Origin: Acidobacteriota bacterium
GTDB lineage: Bacteria > Acidobacteriota > Terriglobia > Terriglobales > Acidobacteriaceae
DNA length: 31,329 nt
Reading direction: 5' to 3'
NCBI GenBank assembly: GCA_021802085.1
Contig: JAKAAZ010000006.1
Location: forward strand, 1 to 31,329
The stretch's first letter is position 1. Each line of letters begins with the position of its first letter. This document shows, piece after piece, positions 1 through 11,043 of the stretch. Below the pieces are notes generated by a model. It ran no database searches. It was given only the letters and a program-made list of their open reading frames with translations, and was not told the origin of the DNA. A program made the position numbers and the translations under genes.

Positions 1-752
1 CGCCCAGCCAGTTTGAGATCAACTACGGCTACGGCGAAGTCGTGGCCGCCGCCGATCAGATCCAGCTCTACAAGCTGCTGACCCGTCAAGTCGCCGCCAG
101 CCTGGGATATACGGCATCCTTCCTGCCAAAGCCGGTCGTGGGAGTGAACGGCAACGGCATGCACACCAATGTCTCGGTCTCCCAAAACAAGACCAACCTG
201 ATCTGGGACGAGGCCGGTGTTGAGAAGACATCCGCTTTCGGTTGGGAGTTCGTGGACCGCATCCTGACCCACGCGCTCGATCTGTGCCTCATCTTGAACT
301 CCAGCGTCAACGCCTATCGCCGTCTGGACCCCCATTTTGAAGCACCGAACCAGATCAAGGCATCGGCCACCGATCGCGGATCGATGATTCGCATTCCGAT
401 TGGTAACTCGAAGTCGGCGCGCGTCGAGATTCGCTCCGTCGCTCCCGATGCCAACCCATATTTGACGCTCTACTCGCTCTTCCGGACGGGGCTTGAGGGC
501 ACCACCCTGAGCATCGATGGGCTGCGCCAGGCGGAGCGGTATCTGCCGGACAATATCCATACCGCGATCGAGGACTTCCGGAATGCCGAATGGATCAGCA
601 CCATCCTGGGCGAGGATGTGAAGGGCCGCTTTGCGGATTTGAAGCAGGCTGTGGCGGAACGCGCCCCACGGCAACTCGGCACCTTTGTAAAGCCAGCCGA
701 AGTCCAGTACCACCACGAGGTCTATAACCAGGCGTTGTGGAACCTGTTTTAA
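1..752 (+). CDS. glnA: Glutamine synthetase, C-terminal part (5' end outside window)
   Basis: Ligates ammonia to glutamate with ATP in the cytoplasm, the main entry of ammonium into amino acids. The reading frame is open from the window edge (codons start at base 3), so about 249 C-terminal residues are seen. The visible part begins inside the catalytic domain with SQFEINY, then NGNGMH (the substrate and metal-binding histidine motif), a PHFEAPNQ segment and RIPIGNSKSARVEIR, which supplies the phosphate and glutamate-binding arginines, followed by PDANPYL. All are normal glutamine synthetase landmarks in the right order. The NGNGMHTN and QIKASATDRG wording resembles the shorter single-type GS proteins rather than the E. 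coli adenylylated enzyme, but the N-terminus is missing, so the subtype is left open. A hairpin follows about 30 bases after the stop codon. An amino acid permease follows on the same strand. Confidence 0.95.
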   Translation, partial: PSQFEINYGYGEVVAAADQIQLYKLLTRQVAASLGYTASFLPKPVVGVNGNGMHTNVSVSQNKTNLIWDEAGVEKTSAFGWEFVDRILTHALDLCLILNSSVNAYRRLDPHFEAPNQIKASATDRGSMIRIPIGNSKSARVEIRSVAPDANPYLTLYSLFRTGLEGTTLSIDGLRQAERYLPDNIHTAIEDFRNAEWISTILGEDVKGRFADLKQAVAERAPRQLGTFVKPAEVQYHHEVYNQALWNLF

Positions 753-782
753 ACAATCCCGCTAAGTTGTCTGAGAATGCAG

Positions 783-815
783 GAATGGGGTGCGTCGCAT
801 CGGCGCGCCCCATTC
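783..815 (+). terminator. Hairpin downstream of glnA, terminator-like without U-tract
   Basis: GAATGGGGTGCG (783-794) pairs with CGCGCCCCATTC (804-815): a 12-bp stem with one G-U pair and a 9-base loop, 30 bases after the glnA stop. No T-run follows, so it may act with Rho or protect the 3' end of the mRNA rather than stop transcription alone. Confidence 0.6.
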
Positions 816-1142
816 ACCCATTCCGGCCAACCACCTCTGTATAAAGCTCGATTTGGCTGGGAATCGACGACCGTAAAGTTAGGAAGTTGTTGCCCCAAAA
901 TTCGAGCATTCTTCTCGGAAGTTCGAGGCCCCTCCCACAAATCGAAGGAAATTTGAAGTCTGTGGAATTTCTTCATGAATTCCTCATGAGTAATTTGCGT
1001 TCCTAATAGATATCCGGCAGACAAAACATTCCGCCGCTGATTCCAACCAGGATCCAATGGCATGGAATGGCCGAGGCGCATCTGGCCTGGCGACTCCACG
1101 GACAAGACCACTTGAGTATCTCGAACCACCAGGAGAATGATC
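816..1142. other. Intergenic region between glnA hairpin and APC permease
   Basis: No convincing gene. It contains a weak inverted repeat (around 944-953 and 966-974) and two copies of TCATGA (from 973 and from 984). A ribosome site AGGAG lies at 1131-1135. No promoter with both -35 and -10 boxes could be defended, although the upstream leader of the permease gene must begin in here. Confidence 0.5.
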
Positions 1143-2954
1143 ATGACAGAAGAAAAAACCGCCCCGACAATGCAGGCCACACTCGGTCTGACAGGCTTAA
1201 CCAGCAATGCAATGGCTCTGATTGCCCCCGGCGCCTTTCTATGGTTGACGTTCTTCATTCAGGCGACAACCGGGGCGACCGCTCCATCGATGTGGATTGG
1301 GATCTTCGCTGCCCTGATGCTCTGTCTGGCGACGGCCGTCTCATACGCGGAGATATCCAAGCTCTATCCCGGGACCGGCTCCAGTTATTACTATGCCGAG
1401 CAGGCCATGCTTTCCAAGGACAAAGCATTTAAATATGCGCGCATATCCAAGTTCGTCGTCGGTTGGGGCTCCCACCTCTACTACTGGGTCTACCCGGGAG
1501 TGATGGTTGGCGTTACCGGCATCTTCGTCGGCTATATTGTGGGCTTCCTCTGGCCAAATTTCATGAGCGGCTCCAACCCGGGACCTGTGTTCATGGGGTT
1601 GGTTGCGGTTGCATTTTCCTTCGCCGTGGCCTGGATCGCGCAAAAGGGGGCCAATGCCTCGACCGCGGTGAACCTGGCCATCAACGTGGTGCAGATCTCC
1701 GCGCTTGTCTTGTTCAGCATCCTTGCGATCGGATACCGGGTGAACCACCCAGCTGGTACCGCCGCACTGCAGTACGACGCAACCACGCAAGCGACCTACA
1801 ACTATGAGTTCGCGACCAAGCCCGATGGCACCGTCATCCGCGATGCCAGCAACGTTCCGCAGCCTCTTATGGACGCGGCCGACAAACCTGTTCCCTTCCA
1901 CATTCAATATCCGCAAATGGATTCGACCGGCAAATTGTTCATGAGTCACCCGACCGCCAAGTCGGTGGTCTCCGTGCACAACTTTAACTGGGTAATGATC
2001 CAGGCTACCGTCGCCATCCTGATCCTGGTCGGATTTGAGTCCGTCACGTCCCTGGGAGGCGAGGCAAGAAATGCCAAACGAGATATCCCGATCGCGGTCA
2101 TCGCTTCCCTTCTGATTCAGGGACTGGTGTGCTATCTCATTGAATATTTCGCGGCAAATTACTTTCTCAACTCGGGGTACTCCATGCAAAGCGCGGTCGG
2201 CTCGGCAGCTCCCATCGGCGACATGATGATCATTGTCGGCGATGCGCTGCTGGGCCAGGGACACGGCAAGTATTTCATGCTCGCCGAGGCGGTCACCGTC
2301 TTCCTGGCGCTGATCGGCACCACCCTCGCCTGCATGAATACTGGGGCCCGCGTGACCTACGCCATGGGCCGGGACGCGGAGGCGCCGGAGCACTTCGGCA
2401 TGCTGCACGACAAGAACCTCACGCCGCATCGTGCGGTCTGGACGCTGGCCACCATCACGGCGGTCATCGGGGTTCTCTCCATTATCCTTTGCTTCGGCGA
2501 TGCCGCCGCTCCCACCGACGCAACCATCCAGGCGCTTCCTCATGGCCTTCTTTCGAGTGTTGGCTATATGTCGCACGCTACCATGGCCGCGCTTCCCAAC
2601 TCACTGTTGATGGCGACGTTGACATCCAACTTCGGCACCTTCATTCTGTACGCGCTCAGTTGTCTGTTGTGCATCATTGCCTTTCATGGCCGTTCGGACT
2701 TCAACTTTGTCAAACACCTGCTCATTCCCGCGTTTGGCCTGCTGGCCAACCTGGGATGTATGGCGTTCTACCTGATCGGACCGACAATGGGCTATGGCAC
2801 AGTCAAAGAACCTCTCGGCGCGCTCCTCATCGCCGCAGTCTGGGGCTTGTATGGCGCCTTCTATTTCATGCGCAGCTCGAAGGCCAAGGGCAAGGGCATA
2901 CTGCTTCAATCCAAGCAAGGACAAGTGATGGCCTCCGCGGAGAGCATCAAATGA
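1143..2954 (+). CDS. APC superfamily amino acid/polyamine permease
   Basis: Inner-membrane secondary transporter of the amino acid-polyamine-organocation superfamily, about 603 residues. The sequence alternates hydrophobic helices (roughly 12-14) and keeps the family signature GFESVTSLGGEARNAKRDIP at the cytoplasmic loop around residues 298-318. An upstream ATG at 1137 touches the AGGAG (1131-1135), whereas ATG 1143 lies 7 bases from it, so 1143 is preferred. Residues about 199-275 form a long polar segment between helices, larger than in typical APC carriers, with YDATTQATYNYEF and many Asp, Pro and Thr. It probably forms an extracytoplasmic loop. The neighbouring glutamine synthetase gene suggests an amino acid or amine substrate, but the sequence does not fix which. 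The C-terminus ends in a basic tail. Family assignment is firm; substrate is unknown. Confidence 0.88.
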   Translation: MTEEKTAPTMQATLGLTGLTSNAMALIAPGAFLWLTFFIQATTGATAPSMWIGIFAALMLCLATAVSYAEISKLYPGTGSSYYYAEQAMLSKDKAFKYARISKFVVGWGSHLYYWVYPGVMVGVTGIFVGYIVGFLWPNFMSGSNPGPVFMGLVAVAFSFAVAWIAQKGANASTAVNLAINVVQISALVLFSILAIGYRVNHPAGTAALQYDATTQATYNYEFATKPDGTVIRDASNVPQPLMDAADKPVPFHIQYPQMDSTGKLFMSHPTAKSVVSVHNFNWVMIQATVAILILVGFESVTSLGGEARNAKRDIPIAVIASLLIQGLVCYLIEYFAANYFLNSGYSMQSAVGSAAPIGDMMIIVGDALLGQGHGKYFMLAEAVTVFLALIGTTLACMNTGARVTYAMGRDAEAPEHFGMLHDKNLTPHRAVWTLATITAVIGVLSIILCFGDAAAPTDATIQALPHGLLSSVGYMSHATMAALPNSLLMATLTSNFGTFILYALSCLLCIIAFHGRSDFNFVKHLLIPAFGLLANLGCMAFYLIGPTMGYGTVKEPLGALLIAAVWGLYGAFYFMRSSKAKGKGILLQSKQGQVMASAESIK

Positions 2955-2997
2955 TGTCGCACGTGTAATCTGAGCCGCACGATTCACTGCCATAAAG

Positions 2998-3037
2998 TTT
3001 GCCGTCTGCTTCAGATGACTCTGGAGCAGGCGGCAAA
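2998..3037 (+). terminator. Long hairpin after the APC permease gene
   Basis: TTTGCCGTCTGCTTCAG (2998-3014) pairs with 3021-3037 through 17 positions, two of them G-U, leaving a 6-base loop ATGACT. It lies 43 bases after the permease stop and has no downstream T-run. Because it covers the TTG at 2999, it argues against starting the phosphatase gene there. Confidence 0.6.
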
Positions 3038-3112
3038 AACCCGTCTGTCTGCATTGCAGGCACAGGCCCGAGGAATCATTCGCGGAGCAAGAAGCTTAGG
3101 GCGGCGATCCGA

Positions 3113-3913
3113 ATGCTGGATGTAGTTTTTGGTCAGGCAAGCGACCCCGGAAAAATTCGCGGGAATAACGAGGACTCGATGGGGGCTTTCGTTCCCAGAT
3201 CGCGGCAGGAGTCCCGCTCCCACGGCTGGATGTTTGCCGTGGCCGACGGCGTCGGCGGGATGGATCTCGGCGAAGTTGCCTCCGCGATCGCCGTCAAGGT
3301 CATGGCGCAGGGTTTTGCCCAGGCGCCGGAGAGAGCTTCTTTACCCAGCCTCATGGCGCGCTTGATCCAGGACGCCAACGCAACGATTCACGATGAAGGA
3401 CTCCAGCCGGAACGGCGTGGAAAACGCATGGCGACCACCGTGGTCTCCTGTGCCCTTCGCTACGACGAGGCATGCATTGCTCACGTGGGAGATTCCCGCT
3501 GTTACCTCGTGCGCGAGGGCAAGGCGACCGCGCTCACGCAAGATCATACGGTGGTCGGTGAACAACGGAAGCTCGGACTTATTTCGGCTGCGGACGCGGA
3601 ACGTTCCGAGAGCCGCCATATCCTCACCCGCTCGCTTGGCCCGGAATTATTTGTGACCGTCGAGACCCGCAAGGTCGCCATCGCGGCCGGCGATCTTCTC
3701 GTGCTCTGCACCGATGGGCTCTACGGGGGCCTCTATCAGGAAGATATTGCCCGCATAGTTTCCCAGAAGAAGGACGTCGAAGCCGTGGCACGCGAACTGG
3801 TGAGTTATGCCGTCGACGTCGATGGTTCCGACAATGCCACCGCCCAGGTGATCCATGTCCGTTCCATCGAGGCAATGGCGATGTATCGCGGCCGCCTCTA
3901 CCCGCTTCCCTGA
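3113..3913 (+). CDS. PP2C-family serine/threonine phosphatase
   Basis: Metal-dependent protein phosphatase of the PPM/PP2C family, predicted to be cytoplasmic, about 266 residues, which is the size of a stand-alone bacterial Stp/PrpC-type domain. All catalytic landmarks are present: RGNNEDS with Glu20 and Asp21, VADGVGG with metal-binding Asp45, TTVV, HVGDSRCYLVR, LTQDHT, LTRSLG, CTDGL with Asp201, and SDNATA with Asp240. The frame can be extended upstream to a TTG at 2999, but that extension runs through a 17-bp hairpin and lacks family similarity. ATG 3113 puts the conserved FGQASDPGKIRGNNED segment at the usual distance from the N-terminus. There is no partner Ser/Thr kinase gene in the window, so the substrate is unknown. 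The ribosome site is weak (AGGGCGG about 10 bases upstream). Confidence 0.92.
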   Translation: MLDVVFGQASDPGKIRGNNEDSMGAFVPRSRQESRSHGWMFAVADGVGGMDLGEVASAIAVKVMAQGFAQAPERASLPSLMARLIQDANATIHDEGLQPERRGKRMATTVVSCALRYDEACIAHVGDSRCYLVREGKATALTQDHTVVGEQRKLGLISAADAERSESRHILTRSLGPELFVTVETRKVAIAAGDLLVLCTDGLYGGLYQEDIARIVSQKKDVEAVARELVSYAVDVDGSDNATAQVIHVRSIEAMAMYRGRLYPLP

Positions 3914-3942
3914 CCGGAACCGCTGAAAACGTAAGTAATAAA

Positions 3943-4038
3943 ATCGGCGGCCGGCGCACTCGCAGCGTCTTTGAACGCAACTCCATCGTCTCACAAGCAG
4001 ATATTGCCGATGCATTGAAGAAGCTGGAAGCCGGCTAA
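3943..4038 (+). pseudogene. Tyrosine recombinase (phage-type integrase), C-terminal remnant
   Basis: A reading frame ending at TAA 4036-4038 encodes TRSVFERNSIVSQADIADAL followed by KKLEAG. Phage-type integrases commonly end with a block like TRSVFDRYNIVSEADL, whose Tyr is the catalytic nucleophile. Here the RYN position reads RNS, so the nucleophile is gone, and nothing upstream in this frame resembles the Arg/His catalytic core. This is a short degenerate tail left by an old mobile element. The identification rests on a single motif of about 25 residues. Confidence 0.6.
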
Positions 4039-4245
4039 ACTGCTACGGCTTCTTTTTTTTCCGGCACGGCGAGCATTCGATCCAGCATGAGATTTCGCGC
4101 CGCGCTGTTTCGTTTCCATTGGGCGCACGGAAATGCTCGTTTGTAGATGTAGCCGATCCGCATAGCGCAACAGCTTCTCAATGCTTACCTGCGAAATACT
4201 CCGCTTCAGCAGATTGCTCACAAACGGCTGGTACTCATCCAGCAT
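3991..4245 (-). pseudogene. XRE/HigA-type antitoxin remnant (DNA-binding domain C-terminal half)
   Basis: On the - strand an ORF of 84 codons begins with EYQPFVSNLLKRSISQVSIE and continues KLLRYADRLHLQTSISVRP. The pattern VSNLL..(8)..VSIEKLLRYADRLHL is that of the recognition helix and following helix of small XRE-type antitoxins found in HigBA-like modules. The first helices of the fold are missing: the frame is cut at its 5' side by the REP-like palindrome at 4253-4287. Similarity ends at about 4115; the remaining basic C-terminal residues run across a strong terminator on the other strand and are probably not meaningful. No toxin gene is seen beside it. It is most likely a dead fragment. 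Confidence 0.45.
4027..4060 (+). terminator. Rho-independent terminator
   Basis: GAAGCCG (4027-4033) pairs perfectly with CGGCTTC (4046-4052) and is followed by eight T residues (4053-4060). It overlaps the stop codon of the integrase remnant. It is the only classical hairpin plus T-run terminator found in the window, and it should end transcription coming from the phosphatase gene at 3113-3913. Confidence 0.85.
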
Positions 4246-4252
4246 GTCGTAC

Positions 4253-4287
4253 CATGGGTGCCCCAGGTCTCGATTCTGAGACCTGGG
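4253..4287. repeat. REP-like palindromic element, copy 1
   Basis: ACCATGGGTGCCCC (4251-4264) leads into CCCAGGTCTC (4262-4271), which forms a perfect 10-bp stem with GAGACCTGGG (4278-4287) around a 6-base loop. The 5' ACC-N-TGGGTGCCCC block recurs at 13083-13096 in front of another hairpin of different sequence, indicating a dispersed family with a conserved head and a variable stem. Confidence 0.6.
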
Positions 4288-4341
4288 ATTCTCTCAAGAA
4301 TCTCTGGATTGCCGGCATTACGTCACCGCGAGATGCTTTCC

Positions 4342-4825
4342 TTATTCCGCGCGCAATGCTTCCACAGGATTCACGGAGGCAGCGCTGCGCGCCGGGATGT
4401 AGCTGGCCACCAGCGCCGCAACCGCCAGCACGACAACCACCGAGGCCAGCGTCGAAATGTCCCAGCAATGAATGCCGAACAGCATCTTCTGCATCAGCAC
4501 GCGTCCTCGTGAACATCGTCCACCACACCGATACTCCGTATCATCGACTTCGGCGTCAGGCTCACGTGGGAGCTTAGCCCAAGGTCACCGAGAAACGGCA
4601 ACCGCTCCATCATGTCGACGGGAATCAGCCGCTGAAGGATGTAGATGGTTCCGTAGGCCACCGCCAATCCAGCTGCGCTGCCCAAAGCGACCAGCAGCAG
4701 ACCCTCCGTAACGAACTGGCGAATCAATCGCCCAGGCGATGCGCCCAGAGCGCCCCGCACCGCAATCTCGCGCTGTCGGATCTTAGGAGCCGAAGCTTAT
4801 TGAAGATACTCCGAAACCGGTCCAT
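4342..4825 (-). pseudogene. ADOP-type MacB/FtsX permease, heavily deleted
   Basis: A remnant of an acidobacterial duplicated orphan permease, normally a protein of around 800 residues with two MacB-like periplasmic domains and two FtsX permease domains. Here only about 480 bases remain, in three pieces in different frames. From ATG 4825 the start MDRFRSIFNKLRLL is intact behind a perfect AGGAGG (4836-4831). It then jumps to the middle FtsX domain, REIAVRGALGASPGRLIRQ and a transmembrane segment. Next comes a scrap of the second periplasmic domain (IGVVDDVHEDA). In another frame, after about 4497, the C-terminal helix ends IPARSAASVNPVEALRAE before the stop at 4344-4342. Large internal deletions plus frame changes make it non-functional. 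It follows a broken PadR gene, the usual partner. Confidence 0.85.
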
Positions 4826-4834
4826 CGTCACCTC

Positions 4835-5162
4835 CTATGCATCCTGCAGCACGCGGCCGATGGCCGCAATCTTTGCTCAAATTGCGAAAGCTCGATGCCG
4901 AGCTGTTTCCGCCCCAGCGGCGTCAGCGTGTAAAAGCGCGCCCGGCGATTGATCTCCGTCTTCTTCCATTCCGCTTTCACCCAACCCTGCAACAACAGCC
5001 GTTGCAATGCCTGATAGGCGAGCCTTCCTCCACCGTCAAAACATTTTCCGACGATCGTTTGATGGGGAGCGCAATCCCGTAGCCATGCAGCGGCGCGCGC
5101 GTCAGCGTCTTCAGGATCAGCATGTCCAGTGTTCCCGGCAACAAGTCTGGTTTTTTCGCCAT
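4835..5162 (-). pseudogene. PadR-family regulator (acidobacterial type), frameshifted
   Basis: The first 45 codons from ATG 5162 read as a typical winged-helix PadR protein: LLPGTLDMLILKTL, HGYGIA, then VLTVEEGS. At GGCTCGC|CTATCAG (about 5024) one base is missing relative to the expected GSLYQAL frame, so the annotated frame soon stops. Reading on in the restored frame gives QALQRLLLQGWVKAEW, RRARFYTLTPLGRKQL and, after a second one-base loss near 4870, IAAIGRVLQDA and a stop at 4837-4835. Two independent single-base lesions indicate a true pseudogene. PadR proteins of this kind normally repress the permease gene behind them. Here the stop overlaps the permease ribosome site, the tight arrangement expected of that pair. 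Confidence 0.88.
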
Positions 5163-5400
5163 GGTTCTGTCTGTAGATTATCTATGCATAGAACGTCAAT
5201 GGCCTGTGCGCCGTCGAATGCGACGCCCTGGATTATCATGCTGCTGTGTGCTGCTTTTTTCTCCCGCGTTCCGCACCCCCTCATCGAATCGCGCGTAACG
5301 CGGGGCGAGAATACCTTTTTTCCAACAGATTCAACGAAACTTGCATCTCTCTTAGGTAAGGATTCAGTTGCAACACATTTTTCTACAGGGTGAGATTTCT
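5163..5400. other. Intergenic region between padR remnant and glgE
   Basis: No gene seen. Apart from the palindrome at 5181-5192 it has a few minor inverted repeats (GTCGAATGCGAC near 5213, CGCGTAACGCG near 5291). The glgE ribosome site AGGGTGAG is at 5387-5394. The leader must hold the promoter of the glgE-treS genes, but no box pair stands out. Confidence 0.4.
5181..5192. promoter_or_regulatory. Perfect palindrome upstream of padR remnant, possible operator
   Basis: TCTATGCATAGA is a perfect 12-base palindrome 18 bases upstream of the PadR start codon. A TTGACG box on the - strand (5199-5194) lies directly upstream of it. PadR proteins usually bind inverted repeats at their own promoter, so this is a plausible fossil operator. 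No clear -10 box was found. Confidence 0.35.
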
Positions 5401-7389
5401 TTGATCAAAACTGAGAGCAAACTGGGCAGTACGGCGCCCATCGCAGCAAAATTGGAGGGCAGAAAGCGCGTTGTCCTTGAGGGAGTGCAGCCGGAAATCG
5501 ACCATGGCGACTATGCGATCCAGCGCGTCATCGGCGAGCCGGTCGTTGTGGAAGCAGATATCTTTGCCGACGGCCACGATGCTATCTCGGCCCAGCTACT
5601 CTATCGCGGCCCCAGAGACCGAGCCTGGAGTGTGACGCCGATGCTGCCCCTCGGCAATGACCGCTGGCAGGCACAGTTTACCGTTACGGAGTTGGGCGAG
5701 TATCGCTACACCGTCGAAGGCTGGGTGGATGCATTCAAGACCTGGCGCAACGCGATGAAAAAGCGAATTGACGCCGGCCAGGAAACCCACGTCGAGCGCA
5801 TGGCGGGCTCGAACCTTGTCTCCGCGGCCGCGAAGCGCGCAAAAAAAGACGACGCGAAAAAGTTGAAGGAATTTTCCGTCCGGCTGAATGACACCGACCC
5901 GCAGGCCGCCTCCGCTGCCGCGCTCGATCCCACGCTGGAAACCTTAATGCAGCAGTATGCCGAGCATTCCTTCAGCACCCGCTACGCGAAGGAACTCATC
6001 GTCAGTGTCAACCGCAAACACGCCGGCTTCTCCGCCTGGTATGAACTCTTCCCTCGTTCCTGCTCGCCGACTCCCGGCAAACACGGCACCTTCAAGGATT
6101 GTGAAGCCTGGTTGCCCTACATCGCTTCCATGAACTTCGACGTTCTGTATTTCCCGCCTATCCATCCCATCGGTCATACGTTTCGCAAAGGCAAGAACAA
6201 TGCGGAGAAAGCCGAACCGGACGATGTGGGCAGTCCATGGGCGATCGGCTCGGAGGAGGGCGGCCACAAAGCCATTCATCCGCAGCTCGGAACGCTCAAG
6301 GATTTTCAATCGCTGATGGCGAAAGCCAAAGAACATGGCCTGGAAATGGCCCTCGATCTCGCCTATCAATGCTCGCCCGACCATCCCTATGTGCGCGAGC
6401 ATCCCAGTTTCTTTCGCAAGCGCGCGGATGGAACCATCCAGTACGCCGAAAATCCTCCCAAAAAATATCAGGATATTTATCCGCTGGACTTTGAAACCGA
6501 AGACTGGCGCGCTCTGTGGACAGAATTGAAAAGCGTCATCGACTACTGGATTGAGCAAGGCGTTCTCATCTTCCGCGTCGACAATCCGCACACCAAGTCA
6601 TTCCCCTTCTGGCAATGGGCCATCGCCGAAGTCAAAGCCGCGCATCCTGACGTAATTTTTCTCGCCGAGGCATTCACGCGGCCCAAGGTCATGTATCGGC
6701 TCGCCAAGCTCGGCTTCACCCAGTCGTATACGTACTTCACCTGGCGCAACACCAAGGAAGATCTGACGGAGTATCTGGAAGAGTTGACGCAGACGGAAGT
6801 CGTGGAATTTTTCCGCCCGAATTTCTGGCCGAATACTCCCGACATCCTGCACGAAGAGTTGCAAACGGGAGGTCGCCCGGCATTCCTCAGCCGTTTCGTG
6901 CTGGCCGCGACGCTGTCGTCCAACTACGGAATGTACGGTCCCGCTTTCGAGCTGTGCGAAAATACTCCCGTCCGTCCCGGCAGCGAAGAATATCTCAACT
7001 CGGAAAAATATCAACTGCGCCACTGGAACATCGAAGAGCCGCAGAATCTACAAACACTGATTGCTCGCGTGAATGAAATACGCAGGACGCATCCAGCTCT
7101 GCAGAGCAATCGCCATCTCCGCTTTCATTCGACCGACCAGCCGTTCCTCCTCTGCTACAGCAAGACCGACGCGGGGAAAAAAGACGTCATTCTCGTTGTG
7201 GTGAATCTCGATCATCACGACACGCAGGCCGGCTGGGTCGATCTGAATCTCGCAGAGCTGGGCGTCAGCGCAGACCGGTCCTTCGTCGTGCATGACCTGT
7301 TGACGGACCACCGCTACAATTGGTCCGGCACGAAGAACTTCATCCAACTGGATGCCGGACGGTCCCATATCTTCCACATCGAAACATAA
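5401..7389 (+). CDS. glgE: Alpha-1,4-glucan:maltose-1-phosphate maltosyltransferase GlgE
   Basis: Transfers maltosyl units from maltose 1-phosphate to growing alpha-1,4-glucan chains in the cytoplasm; GH13 subfamily 3. With the TTG start at 5401 (AGGGTGAG six bases upstream) it has 662 residues, the usual length. An N-terminal beta domain (about 1-100) precedes the catalytic barrel. Landmarks are FPPIHPIG, FRKGKNN, then FRVDNPHTK with nucleophile Asp394, LAEAFTRP with acid/base Glu423, and NTPDIL with Asp481. These match the Streptomyces GlgE residues D394, E423 and D480 almost number for number, which supports this start over the TTG at 5368. NSEKYQLRHWN near the C-terminus is also typical. 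The next gene makes its substrate. Synteny and motifs leave little doubt. Confidence 0.96.
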   Translation: MIKTESKLGSTAPIAAKLEGRKRVVLEGVQPEIDHGDYAIQRVIGEPVVVEADIFADGHDAISAQLLYRGPRDRAWSVTPMLPLGNDRWQAQFTVTELGEYRYTVEGWVDAFKTWRNAMKKRIDAGQETHVERMAGSNLVSAAAKRAKKDDAKKLKEFSVRLNDTDPQAASAAALDPTLETLMQQYAEHSFSTRYAKELIVSVNRKHAGFSAWYELFPRSCSPTPGKHGTFKDCEAWLPYIASMNFDVLYFPPIHPIGHTFRKGKNNAEKAEPDDVGSPWAIGSEEGGHKAIHPQLGTLKDFQSLMAKAKEHGLEMALDLAYQCSPDHPYVREHPSFFRKRADGTIQYAENPPKKYQDIYPLDFETEDWRALWTELKSVIDYWIEQGVLIFRVDNPHTKSFPFWQWAIAEVKAAHPDVIFLAEAFTRPKVMYRLAKLGFTQSYTYFTWRNTKEDLTEYLEELTQTEVVEFFRPNFWPNTPDILHEELQTGGRPAFLSRFVLAATLSSNYGMYGPAFELCENTPVRPGSEEYLNSEKYQLRHWNIEEPQNLQTLIARVNEIRRTHPALQSNRHLRFHSTDQPFLLCYSKTDAGKKDVILVVVNLDHHDTQAGWVDLNLAELGVSADRSFVVHDLLTDHRYNWSGTKNFIQLDAGRSHIFHIET

Positions 7390-7460
7390 ACTGCACCTTC
7401 GTGCGGAATCTGCGGGTGCGCCGAAGCCTCGCAGGAAGGATTGAGATTTATTTGGAACAT

Positions 7461-10805
<3,345 letters not shown>

Positions 10806-10848
10806 GACGCAGAGCGAATTTACAGATACTGGTTTCAAAATGAGAGGA

Positions 10849-10971
10849 GTCATTCTGAGCGCAGCGAAGAATCCAGAGGGTGATGGCGGCGTGTACGAGG
10901 CGAATATCGTCTGGATTCTTCACTCGCTGCGCGGAGCCTGCCCGGAGCGAAGCCGAAGCGTTAAGAATGAC
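10849..10971. repeat. Dispersed inverted repeat (GTCATTCTGAGC family) with enlarged right arm
   Basis: The left arm 10849-10877 starts GTCATTCTGAGCGCAGCGAA and ends GAATCCAGA. The right arm begins TCTGGATTCTTC at 10910 and ends GAATGAC at 10971. A simple mirror of the left arm would need about 29 bases, but the right arm spans 62, with an extra GC-rich block (GGAGCCTGCCCGGAGCGAAG and following) inside. Sequences of the GTCATTCTGAGCG-CAGCGAAGAATC type are widespread interspersed palindromes in acidobacterial and some other genomes. The element fills most of the gap after the TreS gene and may serve as its 3' hairpin. Confidence 0.75.
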
Positions 10972-11043
10972 TCTCCACCGCAAATGACTATACAAACAGT
11001 AAATCCGCTATAGATTTTCCGCGCGGCGGAGTGAAACGACACG

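Noticed and set aside
2999..3112. Upstream extension of the PP2C gene from TTG 2999
   Set aside because: It runs through a 17-position hairpin, has no family similarity and no ribosome site; ATG 3113 fits the domain start.
5368..5400. TTG 5368 as the glgE start
   Set aside because: TTG 5401 has AGGGTGAG six bases upstream and gives catalytic residue numbers that match characterised GlgE.
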